A program made the position numbers and the translations under genes. This document shows, one piece after another, positions 26,906 through 34,524 of a stretch of 64,000 bases of DNA. The stretch spans positions 248,001 through 312,000 of the forward strand of contig NZ_JACHTD010000001.1 in assembly GCF_014145665.1 (NCBI RefSeq), in the 5' to 3' direction. A model generated the notes under the pieces. It was not told the origin of the DNA, did not search any database, and saw nothing but the letters and a program-made list of their open reading frames with translations. This stretch comes from Myroides sp. NP-2 (lineage in GTDB: Bacteria > Bacteroidota > Bacteroidia > Flavobacteriales > Flavobacteriaceae). Within the stretch, counting starts at the first letter, position 1. The number at the start of each line of letters is the position of its first letter.

Positions 26906-27496
26906 ATGAATATGGAAAATAGTATAGCGCAAGAACAGTATGAGAAAAAAGGCAAAGCATTAAAAGTAATGCTCTTGTTCGCCATTGGGAGTATTGCCAT
27001 GGTGTTTGCTGGATTGACAAGTGCTTACGTAGTAAGTAAATCTAGACCTGATTGGTTGGCAGACTTCGTTTTGCCCGTTGACTTTACAATTAGTACCGTT
27101 GCTATTGTTATCAGTAGCTTAACAATGCATCTCGCTTTGAAAGCAACTAAAGACGGAGAGACGAAAAAAAGTACGATTTATTTAATTTCTACTTTGATTT
27201 TAGGTCTCTTATTCGTTTTTTTGCAATTCAAAGGATTTGGACAAGTAATTAGCGAAGGCTACTTCTTTACAGGAAGTGAGAGTACTATTACAACATCATT
27301 TTTATATGTCATTGTAATTGTGCATATTGCACACTTGTTTGGAGGGATGATTTCATTACTAGTAGTAATTTATAATCATTTTAAACAAAAGTATAATGCT
27401 GAGCAATTCGTTGGATTACAGCTATGTGCATGGTTTTGGCATTTCTTAGATTTGCTTTGGGTGTACTTGTTTTTGTTTTTTACATTCTTTAAATAG
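26906..27496 (+). CDS. Heme-copper oxidase subunit III-type protein (first copy)
   Basis: Membrane protein of 196 aa in the cytochrome oxidase subunit III family, with five predicted helices. The last segment (CAWFWHFLDLLWVYLFLFFT) is the subunit III C-terminal signature with its HFLDLLW motif, and VHIAHLFGG in the middle matches the usual helix. It is the short five-helix form, as in quinol and caa3-type oxidases. A second, longer subunit III-type gene follows after 44 nt; having both is commonly seen in flavobacterial clusters, and which of the two occupies the classical subunit III position cannot be told from sequence alone. Confidence 0.88.
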   Translation: MNMENSIAQEQYEKKGKALKVMLLFAIGSIAMVFAGLTSAYVVSKSRPDWLADFVLPVDFTISTVAIVISSLTMHLALKATKDGETKKSTIYLISTLILGLLFVFLQFKGFGQVISEGYFFTGSESTITTSFLYVIVIVHIAHLFGGMISLLVVIYNHFKQKYNAEQFVGLQLCAWFWHFLDLLWVYLFLFFTFFK

Positions 27497-27540
27497 AAAA
27501 TTTAAATTAAATTTGGGAACTTTATAACTAATAACTTTTT

Positions 27541-28515
27541 ATGGGAGCGACAGTTACTACAGAAGCTACTGAAGTAAGAGGCGATGCAAGAGGGCCTCTA
27601 AACGTAAGCTACGGTAAAATGATGATGTGGTACTTCATATTATCAGATTCATTAACATTTTGTGGATTCCTTGTAGGATACGGTTTTACAAGATACAAGT
27701 TTGTTGATACTTGGCCGATTGCAGACGAGGTGTTCAATCACTTTCCTTTCTTACATGGTGTAGATGCACCAATGTACTATGTGGCCTTAATGACCTTTAT
27801 TCTTATTTTCTCATCGGTAACTATGGTGTTAGCCGTTGATGCTGGTCATCAAATGAAGAGAAAAAAGGTGGCAACGTATATGTTTTTAACAATCTTAGGT
27901 GGTTTAGTGTTCGTTGGATCACAAGCTTGGGAGTGGAAAAACTTTATCACAGGAACATATGGCGCTGTAGAAACTAGAGGAGGATCAATCTTACAATTCG
28001 TTGGAGAAGATGGAAAGCAAATTGCATTAGCTGATTTCGCTATAGTAGATCCAAATAGAGGTGAAGCTACCTTAACAAGAGCAAAAGCAACATGGTTCGT
28101 AAACGGACCTAGTCAATCGACCTATTCGTTAGCTGAAGTTCAAGCTGGTTTTGACGCAAATCCAAATATTAGAATCCGTACACAAAAAACAACAGAAACA
28201 AAACACAAAGAAATTCTTACTAGAGAAGCTTCTGTTGAGCGTTTGAAAGATGCAGTCTTAGTTGTTGAAGGTGCAAACTTAATCCGCAACGAATACGGAC
28301 ATAAAACATTCGCTGATTTCTTCTTCTTTATTACTGGTTTCCACGGATTCCACGTTTGTACAGGTATCTTGATTAATATCATTATTTTCTTTAATGTATT
28401 GTTGGGAACTTACGACCGAAGAGGGTCATACGAAATGGTTGAAAAAGGAGGATTATATTGGCACTTCGTAGATTTAGTATGGGTGTTCGTATTTACATTC
28501 TTCTATTTAGTTTAA
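27541..28515 (+). CDS. coxC: Cytochrome c oxidase subunit III (with large soluble insertion)
   Basis: Subunit III-type membrane protein of 324 aa. Hydrophobic helices occupy about residues 23-45, 75-98, 112-130 and, after a gap, 258-285 and 300-324. The final segment GGLYWHFVDLVWVFVFTFFY carries the family HFVDLVW signature, and FHGFHV is the preceding helix motif. Between the third and fourth helices lies a hydrophilic insert of about 115 residues (about 140-255) lacking hydrophobic stretches, which is not part of the classical subunit III fold. Neighbours are the short subunit III gene and the subunit IV-type gene. Confidence 0.9.
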   Translation: MGATVTTEATEVRGDARGPLNVSYGKMMMWYFILSDSLTFCGFLVGYGFTRYKFVDTWPIADEVFNHFPFLHGVDAPMYYVALMTFILIFSSVTMVLAVDAGHQMKRKKVATYMFLTILGGLVFVGSQAWEWKNFITGTYGAVETRGGSILQFVGEDGKQIALADFAIVDPNRGEATLTRAKATWFVNGPSQSTYSLAEVQAGFDANPNIRIRTQKTTETKHKEILTREASVERLKDAVLVVEGANLIRNEYGHKTFADFFFFITGFHGFHVCTGILINIIIFFNVLLGTYDRRGSYEMVEKGGLYWHFVDLVWVFVFTFFYLV

Positions 28516-28536
28516 TGATATAAAATAATATTTGAT

Positions 28537-28896
28537 ATGGCAGCAGAAACAACAGCACATCACTCAGGTGCAAAGAGAATCTGGACAGTATTCTTTATCT
28601 TATCCGCTATTACAATCGTAGAGGTTGTTCTCGGGATTTTTAAACCAGAAAGCATTCACCACGTGCACATCTTTGGATTGAGTTTGTTAAATTATATCTT
28701 CATTATTTTAACAATCTGGAAAGCGTATTATATCATGTGGGCATTCATGCACTTGGAACAAGAGAAAAAAGCATTTAGATGGACCGTAGCGGGAGTTTTA
28801 AGCTTCTTATGTGTTTATTTAATTACTTTGGTTTTGATTGAAGGAGATTATGTTTATGAAGTATTCCAAAACGCACAATATAAGTGGATATTTTAA
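28537..28896 (+). CDS. Cytochrome c oxidase subunit IV-type protein
   Basis: Small membrane protein (119 aa) with three helices (about 14-33, 45-67 and 83-106), matching the bacterial oxidase subunit IV (CtaF/CyoD-like) layout. KAYYIMWAFMHLEQEKKAFRW between helices two and three is the family signature. It sits 21 nt after coxC and is closed by a strong terminator, so it is the last gene of the cyoE transcript. Confidence 0.88.
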   Translation: MAAETTAHHSGAKRIWTVFFILSAITIVEVVLGIFKPESIHHVHIFGLSLLNYIFIILTIWKAYYIMWAFMHLEQEKKAFRWTVAGVLSFLCVYLITLVLIEGDYVYEVFQNAQYKWIF

Positions 28897-28913
28897 TAAG
28901 TTATTATAATTTA

Positions 28914-28940
28914 AAAGGCGGTTTATTAACCGCCTTTTTT
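28914..28940 (+). terminator. Rho-independent terminator of the cyoE-cox operon
   Basis: AAAGGCGGTT / AACCGCCTTT stem with a TATT loop followed by a T-run. The T-run continues directly into the -7 box of the next gene. Confidence 0.88.
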
Positions 28941-28948
28941 TATTTTTG
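28941..28948 (+). promoter_or_regulatory. -7 promoter box abutting the terminator
   Basis: TATTTTTG, exact TAnnTTTG match starting at the base after the terminator, 24 nt before the GTG at 28973. Confidence 0.42.
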
Positions 28949-28972
28949 TCTAGCTATTTAATTTATTGTAAA

Positions 28973-29629
28973 GTGAAAAAATATATCATACTCGTTTTGC
29001 TCTTTGTCATGCCGATCTGTGCATACCTTTTTTTCGCTACCGGCGTTAATCAATTTCAACGATTACCAATCATCAGCGAAAATGTCAATGAATTGCCTAT
29101 AGGTGAAACTTCACTTGGAAAGCAACCCGTTTTAGAAGGGCGTATTACTGTGCTAGGGTTTCCTGGGGGACATCTTTACCGTGACCGCGGTGATGCCTTT
29201 AATCTAAACCAAAAAATATACAACCGCTATAAAGACTTTGACGATTTTCAATTGGTCATGGTACTGCCAAAAGGCTCAGAAGCCGAAGCTAAAAAAGTCG
29301 TTGACGACTTGAGTCCTATTTCGGATATGTCCAACTGGAACTACCTATTCCTAGAACCCGCAGAAATCCAATCGTTCTACAATAGCCTCGGGCTCGTTGG
29401 TAAGCTAGATGACGATTTAGCGAGTATCAATGTATATATCATTGATAAAGATAGAAACCTTCGCGGTCGTAAAGGAAAAAACAAAGCTGGTGAAACCGAA
29501 TACAAAGAGGGCTATTCTACTATTTCGGCTGCTGAGTTACACAACGATATGATGGATGATATGAAAGTAATTTTAGCGGAATACAGATTAGCACTAAAAA
29601 GATATAAACGCATTAATAAAGAAGAATAG
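28973..29629 (+). CDS. Membrane-anchored thioredoxin-fold SCO-like protein without active-site cysteines
   Basis: The GTG at 28973 is preferred (218 aa, starting VKKYIILVLLFVMP); a TTG at 28946 lies within the -7 box and terminator tail, so is unlikely. One N-terminal transmembrane anchor (about 4-22) is followed by a soluble domain. The order of strands and helices parallels the SCO1 protein encoded next: ITVLGF, a helix, DFQLVMVLP, a helix, then VYIIDKDRNLRGR, aligning with the SCO1 segments VYVVEFF, IASITIDP and FALIDKEGNIRCR. The CxxxC position is replaced by GFPGGHLYRD and the only cysteine is in the membrane anchor. It ends 2 nt before SCO1. Role in oxidase assembly is inferred from context only. 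Confidence 0.6.
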   Translation: MKKYIILVLLFVMPICAYLFFATGVNQFQRLPIISENVNELPIGETSLGKQPVLEGRITVLGFPGGHLYRDRGDAFNLNQKIYNRYKDFDDFQLVMVLPKGSEAEAKKVVDDLSPISDMSNWNYLFLEPAEIQSFYNSLGLVGKLDDDLASINVYIIDKDRNLRGRKGKNKAGETEYKEGYSTISAAELHNDMMDDMKVILAEYRLALKRYKRINKEE

Positions 29630-29631
29630 AA

Positions 29632-30255
29632 ATGAAGGATAAATCATATATATGGATTTCTTTAGTAGTACTGGTTTTTGGTATTTGGGCGGTGCCTAAA
29701 ATCATTCAGAAATTCCAAAAATCCGACTTAGTTGTTATTGGACAAGCCCCTAGTTTTGAGCTTGTGAACCAAAACAATAAAACAATTGACAATGCAAGCT
29801 ATAAAGGAAAGGTTTACGTGGTTGAATTTTTCTTTGCCAACTGTCCAACTATTTGTCCTATTATGAATCAAAATATGTTGAAGTTGCAAGATGCTTTCCG
29901 TCCTCATATGGACTTCGGTATTGCTTCAATTACGATTGATCCTAAAAATGATACTGTGGAAGCATTAAAAGCTCATGCAGATGAATTGGGTGTGAAGATT
30001 CCGCATTGGAATATGTTGACAGGTGACGCAAAGTACATTTACGACTTAGCCGCTAAATTCAACTTGTATACGGGAGTAAATCCTGATGCGCCTGGAGGAT
30101 TTGAACATTCAGGACTCTTTGCTTTAATTGACAAAGAAGGAAATATTCGCTGTCGCGCCGACCAATATGGCAACCCAATCTTGTACTATGACGGAACTTC
30201 AGATGAGGGGGTGCAATGGATTAAAGAAGATATTAAATTATTGTTAGCAGAATAA
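29632..30255 (+). CDS. SCO1/SenC-type copper chaperone for cytochrome oxidase
   Basis: Delivers copper to, or reduces the cysteines of, the CuA site of subunit II. A single N-terminal membrane anchor (about 6-24) is followed by a thioredoxin fold. The copper ligands are Cys71 and Cys75 in CPTICP, and His159 in FEHSGLF. It lies between the cysteine-free SCO-like gene (2 nt upstream) and the DUF420 gene (3 nt downstream), all on one transcript, fitting an oxidase-assembly operon. Confidence 0.93.
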   Translation: MKDKSYIWISLVVLVFGIWAVPKIIQKFQKSDLVVIGQAPSFELVNQNNKTIDNASYKGKVYVVEFFFANCPTICPIMNQNMLKLQDAFRPHMDFGIASITIDPKNDTVEALKAHADELGVKIPHWNMLTGDAKYIYDLAAKFNLYTGVNPDAPGGFEHSGLFALIDKEGNIRCRADQYGNPILYYDGTSDEGVQWIKEDIKLLLAE

Positions 30256-30258
30256 GAC

Positions 30259-30804
30259 ATGGAAAATTACAAAGAATTAGAGCAGAAATACACAAAGTGG
30301 ATTTGGATCTTATCTATCGCAATTCCAATCGTAGTGGCCATTTTGTTTGGAGTGAATTTGCAAAAGTTAGGCTATGATGTTCAACCATTGAGTTTTTTAC
30401 CCCCTATATACGCTACAATTAACGGCATTACAGCAGTTTTATTGGTTTGGGCAGTAGCTGCTATCAAAAAAGGAAATAAAACGCTACACGAGCGTTTAAT
30501 TAAATTGTGTATTGGGTGTTCGATCGCTTTCTTAGCTATGTATGTTGCCTACCACATGACCTCTATCGAAACCAAATACGGAGGAGAAGGATGGATGCGT
30601 TATGCGTACTTCTTTATCTTGATTAGCCATATATTGCTGTCGATTATTATTATCCCCTTTGTTCTCGTTACGTTTGTACGTGGTATATCGGGTTCTTACC
30701 AACGCCACAAGAAACTTGCACGCATTACCTACCCCATGTGGTTGTATGTCGCTGTAACAGGGGTGATTGTGTATTTGATGATTTCTCCATACTACGTAAA
30801 CTAA
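30259..30804 (+). CDS. DUF420 membrane protein, CtaM-like oxidase assembly factor
   Basis: Integral membrane protein of 181 aa with five predicted helices (about 16-34, 48-67, 81-101, 119-140 and 157-176). The sequence LRFILIS-like middle, here YAYFFILISHILLSIIIIPFV, and the conserved YHMTSIETKYGG loop match the DUF420 family, whose member CtaM is needed for aa3-type oxidase in Gram-positive bacteria. Its place 3 nt after SCO1 supports a similar role here. The family assignment is good; the role is by analogy. Confidence 0.8.
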   Translation: MENYKELEQKYTKWIWILSIAIPIVVAILFGVNLQKLGYDVQPLSFLPPIYATINGITAVLLVWAVAAIKKGNKTLHERLIKLCIGCSIAFLAMYVAYHMTSIETKYGGEGWMRYAYFFILISHILLSIIIIPFVLVTFVRGISGSYQRHKKLARITYPMWLYVAVTGVIVYLMISPYYVN

Positions 30805-30810
30805 ACGACA

Positions 30811-31035
30811 ATGAAAAAAATTGGACTATTACTTACATTCTTTATGCTCGCTTCCGTTCAAACTGCAACAGCACAATGTGCCATGTGTAGAGCAGTTCTC
30901 GAAACTGAAGACGGTGGAGTAAAAGCAGAAGCCGTAAATAACGGTATTGTGTACTTGATGATATTTCCCTATTTACTCGTTGGATTTGCTTTGTACTTTA
31001 GCTACAAAATCTATAAAAAACAGAAAACTAAATAG
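30811..31035 (+). CDS. Small secreted CxxC membrane protein next to SCO1/DUF420
   Basis: A 74-aa protein with a signal peptide (residues 1 to about 21, ending TATA), then CAMC at residues 23-26 followed by RAVLETEDGG, and one C-terminal transmembrane helix (about 46-66) with a basic end KKQKTK. The predicted topology puts the CxxC pair in the periplasm, tethered to the membrane by one helix. No named family was recognised. It sits 6 nt after the DUF420 gene and just before a terminator, so it is the last member of the assembly operon. A copper or thiol role is a guess from the CxxC and neighbours. Confidence 0.65.
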   Translation: MKKIGLLLTFFMLASVQTATAQCAMCRAVLETEDGGVKAEAVNNGIVYLMIFPYLLVGFALYFSYKIYKKQKTK

Positions 31036-31048
31036 GATTCAATATAGT

Positions 31049-31075
31049 AAACCGCCTACACAGGCGGTTTTTTTA
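31049..31075 (+). terminator. Rho-independent terminator of the SCO operon
   Basis: AAACCGCCT / AGGCGGTTT stem with an ACAC loop followed by TTTTT, 13 nt after the last stop codon. Confidence 0.88.
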
Positions 31076-31136
31076 TTACCTTTAATGTAACATAAAGGCC
31101 AATTATACGTCTTATGGTTTATATAATTAACTTGCA

Positions 31137-32570
31137 ATGAAGTCAATAAAAATTTACGGTTCTCTTTTGTTTTTTATGCTGAACTTGTCTGTCGAGGCAC
31201 AGGATAAAAAATGGACGTTGGATGCTTGTATTCAACATGCCATTGACCACAACATTAGCGTAAAGCAAATCGAAATTAACGAACAAAACAAAAGTGTGAA
31301 TCTCGATTTAGCGAAATACGATTTCCTTCCGGTTGTCAGCGCTAACAGCAATCACTCCTGGACCTTGATCGATCAGGCTGACGTACAATCGGGAATCATC
31401 AGTCAACGTACCCTACAAGAAACTACCGTTGGGCTGAATATTGGCATTGACATTGTTGACGGATTACAGAAGCAAAAAAAATTAGCAAAAGCGCGATTGG
31501 AACACCTAGCTTCCATCTACAGTGTTCAAAAGGTCAAGGAAGACATCGCCTTATCTGTAATTAATTCCTACTTGCAAATTATTTTCAATAAAGAGTTGGT
31601 TTACACCAATCAAGCCCAATTAGACTACGATAAAGCCGAAGAGACCCGCGTGCAAGAGTTGGTGGCTGCAGGTGTTGTACCAGCCGGGGATTTGTTGGAT
31701 GTCAAAGCTACTGTAGCTTCGTCTACCCAACGGCTAATCAGTGCTGAAAACGAGCTGATCATTGCCAAACTCAATTTAGCCCAACTGTTGCAAATTCGAG
31801 ACTACGCGAACTTTGATGTAATCGATTCGGATTATCCAATCAACGAATCCGAATTGATGATGTATACGCCAGAAGACATTACCTTGCGTGCCTTCGAATC
31901 TTTAACCAACATCAAAACAGCCGAAGTCAATGTTGCATTAGCAGAGAAAAACGTTCAAATCAGCAAAGGAGCTTATTACCCTAAGCTGACGGGGTTTTAC
32001 AACTTTGGGTCTAATGTTCGCTACCAAGATCGAATCGTGGGCAGTGTAGCTACAGGTCGCTTGGATCAGGTGGGCTTTGTAGAAGGATCAGGACAACGTG
32101 TAATGCGAGAAGGACAAATGACAGTGTACGGCGGACCAGAATCGTTTTTTAGTCAATTGGATCACAATAAAAATTCTACCTTTGGCTTGAGCCTAAGTAT
32201 TCCTATTTTCAATGGGATGAAGGCGAGAAAAACTGTGAAACTCAATCAATTGGCATTGGAGCAAATGCAGTATGAAAAAGAAGCAGAAGAGCTCAAATTG
32301 GAACAACTGGTTTTCAAAGCCTATACCGATACCAAAAGTTCCTTTCAGTCCTATGAAGCAAGTGTTGTAACCTTGGAATCGCGTGAAAAATCACTGGAGT
32401 ACGCTAGAGAACGGTATGCTGTGGGCTTGATCAATATCTTCGAACTAAATCAAAATCAAAATTTATATGTAACGGCACAATCTAATTTGCTCAAAGCAAA
32501 GTACGATTACATTTTTAAAAATAGAATATTAGAATACTACTTTGGCGTACCGTTGTTTAAAAGTAATTAA
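31137..32570 (+). CDS. TolC-family outer membrane efflux protein
   Basis: Outer-membrane channel of a tripartite efflux or export system. Signal peptide at residues 1-22 (ending VEAQ). The 477 aa show the duplicated TolC layout of long amphipathic helices with two membrane strand pairs; the first half begins WTLDACIQHAIDHN and the second half repeats this pattern (LRAFESLTNIKTAEVNVALAEKNVQISKG). It is 3 nt upstream of the membrane fusion protein gene. The start is the ATG at 31137. No exact -7 box upstream; TAACTTG just before the start is a near match. Confidence 0.9.
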   Translation: MKSIKIYGSLLFFMLNLSVEAQDKKWTLDACIQHAIDHNISVKQIEINEQNKSVNLDLAKYDFLPVVSANSNHSWTLIDQADVQSGIISQRTLQETTVGLNIGIDIVDGLQKQKKLAKARLEHLASIYSVQKVKEDIALSVINSYLQIIFNKELVYTNQAQLDYDKAEETRVQELVAAGVVPAGDLLDVKATVASSTQRLISAENELIIAKLNLAQLLQIRDYANFDVIDSDYPINESELMMYTPEDITLRAFESLTNIKTAEVNVALAEKNVQISKGAYYPKLTGFYNFGSNVRYQDRIVGSVATGRLDQVGFVEGSGQRVMREGQMTVYGGPESFFSQLDHNKNSTFGLSLSIPIFNGMKARKTVKLNQLALEQMQYEKEAEELKLEQLVFKAYTDTKSSFQSYEASVVTLESREKSLEYARERYAVGLINIFELNQNQNLYVTAQSNLLKAKYDYIFKNRILEYYFGVPLFKSN

Positions 32571-32573
32571 GTT

Positions 32574-33824
32574 ATGAAAAAAAAATACATATTTATCGTT
32601 TTAGCACTTGTAGTTGGGATCTTTATTGTGCTGAAGTTCTTTACAGGTAAGGATGATGCTACAGTTGTTGAACTGACAACGGTCGATCAGATTAACTTGG
32701 TGGAGACCGTTTCGGGTACGGGAAAAATTCAGCCAGAAATTGAGATTAAAATAACACCAGAAGTATCTGGAGAAATCATAAATTTGCCAGTCAAAGAAGG
32801 ACAGGTTGTCAACAAAGGCGATTTACTCGTGGTGATTAATCCCAATTTATATGAATCTAATTTGGATCGTATGGTAGCGATGTTGTCAACTAGCAAGGCT
32901 GGTCTAGAACAAGCAGAAGCCCAATTGAAAGAGACCAAAGCGCTGTATGCGCGAAATAAAACCCTTTTTGAAAAAGGCGTTATTTCAGGGTCTGAGTGGG
33001 ATCAAGTCGTTCGGTCATATGAAGTGGCAAAAGCCAGTAAGAATTCGGCTTATTACAACGTAGAAAGTTCAAGAGCAGCTGTGGAAGAAGCAAAAGTAAA
33101 TTTGTTGAAAACCACAATTTACGCGCCAAGTTCAGGTACGATTTCTCGTGTGGATGTCGAACTAGGAGAGCGCGTACTAGGAACACAGCAGATGGCGGGA
33201 ACAGAATTGTTGCGCGTTGCGAATTTGAACAGCATGGAGGTGGAAGTAAACATCAACGAAAACGACATTGTCAAAGTCAAAGTAGGGGATCAAACGAACA
33301 TCAATGTCGATGCTTTTTTGAAGAAAGAATTTAAAGGGGTGGTGACGAGTATTTCCAACTCTGCATCTAATCAAACCTTGTCTGCGGATCAAGTGACGAC
33401 GTTTAAAGTCAAAATCAAAATTCTACGCGAGTCATATGAAGATTTACTCGATGGAAAAATGGAAGACTATTCGCCATTTCGTCCGGGGATGACAGCAGCA
33501 GTGGATATTGTTACCAATCAAAAGAACAAGGTAATCGCAGCGCCAATTAGTGCATTAGTCATGCGAACGCCAAGTGATACGCTGGTAGGCGAAACAAGCA
33601 ACACCGTTGTACAATCAACTGAGGTGCTCAGAGAAGCTGTGTTTGTGGAGTCAGCAGGTGTTGCCAAATTGCGCTTTGTGAAAACCGGAATCCAAGACGA
33701 TAAAAATATTGAAATTGTGCAAGGGTTGAAAAAAGGAGATGTCATTATCACAGGGCCTTATTCTGTAGTAAGTAAAACGCTGAAGCACAACGATAAAATT
33801 AAGAAAGAAGAAACAAAAGAATGA
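32574..33824 (+). CDS. HlyD/MacA-type periplasmic adaptor (membrane fusion protein)
   Basis: Periplasmic adaptor joining an inner-membrane pump to the TolC channel. One N-terminal anchor helix (about 5-21), then a lipoyl-like hybrid half (PEVSGEIINLPVKEGQVVNKGDLL), a coiled-coil hairpin (about 105-170), the returning lipoyl half (APSSGTISRVDVELGERV), and a beta-barrel domain. The 416-aa length and this order fit the MacA/HlyD group. No pump gene follows: the next gene is tsaB, overlapping by four bases (ATGA). The partner pump must be elsewhere. Confidence 0.9.
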   Translation: MKKKYIFIVLALVVGIFIVLKFFTGKDDATVVELTTVDQINLVETVSGTGKIQPEIEIKITPEVSGEIINLPVKEGQVVNKGDLLVVINPNLYESNLDRMVAMLSTSKAGLEQAEAQLKETKALYARNKTLFEKGVISGSEWDQVVRSYEVAKASKNSAYYNVESSRAAVEEAKVNLLKTTIYAPSSGTISRVDVELGERVLGTQQMAGTELLRVANLNSMEVEVNINENDIVKVKVGDQTNINVDAFLKKEFKGVVTSISNSASNQTLSADQVTTFKVKIKILRESYEDLLDGKMEDYSPFRPGMTAAVDIVTNQKNKVIAAPISALVMRTPSDTLVGETSNTVVQSTEVLREAVFVESAGVAKLRFVKTGIQDDKNIEIVQGLKKGDVIITGPYSVVSKTLKHNDKIKKEETKE

Positions 33825-34498
33825 TTGTACTATTGAATATAGAGACAGCAACGAAAAATTGTTCCGTCTCTTTGTCTGTAGACGGTACGCCAGTTGGTGT
33901 TAAAGAAATAGCAGAAGAGCATTTTTCGCATGCCGAAAAATTACATGTATTTATTGAAGCTCTGTTGAAAGAAAACGGGTTTCAAATGAAGGACCTATCG
34001 GCGATTGCCGTGAGTCAAGGACCTGGATCGTATACGGGATTGCGCATCGGGGTTTCATCCGTCAAAGGTTTGTGCTATGGCTTGTCTATTCCGATGATTG
34101 CCCTAGATACGTTGCAAATTTTAGCCAAGCAATTGCAAGTGACAAGCGGATGGATTATTCCAATGATAGATGCAAGGCGAATGGAAGTGTTTTGCGCGAC
34201 GTTCTCCCATGACGGCAACCTAGTTAAGGCAATTGAAGCAAAAGTGGTTGATGAGTCTTCTTTTGGCGAATTGAAAGGTGATACACCTGTCTACTTCATC
34301 GGTGATGGAGCAATGAAATGTGCGGAAGTACTGCAAGCACCGAATTTTCATTTTTGCGAAGCTGTTGTTTACCCTTCAGCAAAAGAAATGGTCGGTTTGA
34401 GTTACCAAAAATACCTCGACCAAGATTTTGTCGATGTCGCTTATTTTGAGCCGTATTATCTGAAAGATTTTGTTTTGCCCGCGAAAAAACAGAAATAA
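33821..34498 (+). CDS. tsaB: tRNA threonylcarbamoyladenosine biosynthesis protein TsaB
   Basis: Partner of TsaD in forming N6-threonylcarbamoyladenosine at position 37 of ANN-decoding tRNAs. The ASKHA-fold N-terminus ILLNIETATKNCSVSL, the HFSHAEKLH segment and the SQGPGSYTGLRIG signature (about 64-78) are typical; the 225-aa length is normal. Translation is probably coupled to the adaptor gene by the 4-nt overlap. The gene end takes part in a hairpin shared with the convergent MscS gene. Confidence 0.95.
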   Translation: MIVLLNIETATKNCSVSLSVDGTPVGVKEIAEEHFSHAEKLHVFIEALLKENGFQMKDLSAIAVSQGPGSYTGLRIGVSSVKGLCYGLSIPMIALDTLQILAKQLQVTSGWIIPMIDARRMEVFCATFSHDGNLVKAIEAKVVDESSFGELKGDTPVYFIGDGAMKCAEVLQAPNFHFCEAVVYPSAKEMVGLSYQKYLDQDFVDVAYFEPYYLKDFVLPAKKQK

Positions 34499-34524
34499 GT
34501 GATTATAATTGATCACTTATTTCT
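34491..34524. terminator. Bidirectional hairpin formed by the convergent ends of tsaB and the MscS gene
   Basis: Perfect 13-bp stem AGAAATAAGTGAT (34491-34503) / ATCACTTATTTCT (34512-34524) with an 8-nt loop. The stem contains the tsaB stop codon on one side and the last MscS codons on the other. T-rich tails on both strands are weak, so efficiency is uncertain. Confidence 0.55.

Noticed and set aside
28946..28972. Upstream TTG start for the cysteine-free SCO-like gene
   Set aside because: It falls inside the -7 box immediately after the terminator, so would precede the transcript start; the GTG at 28973 is preferred.
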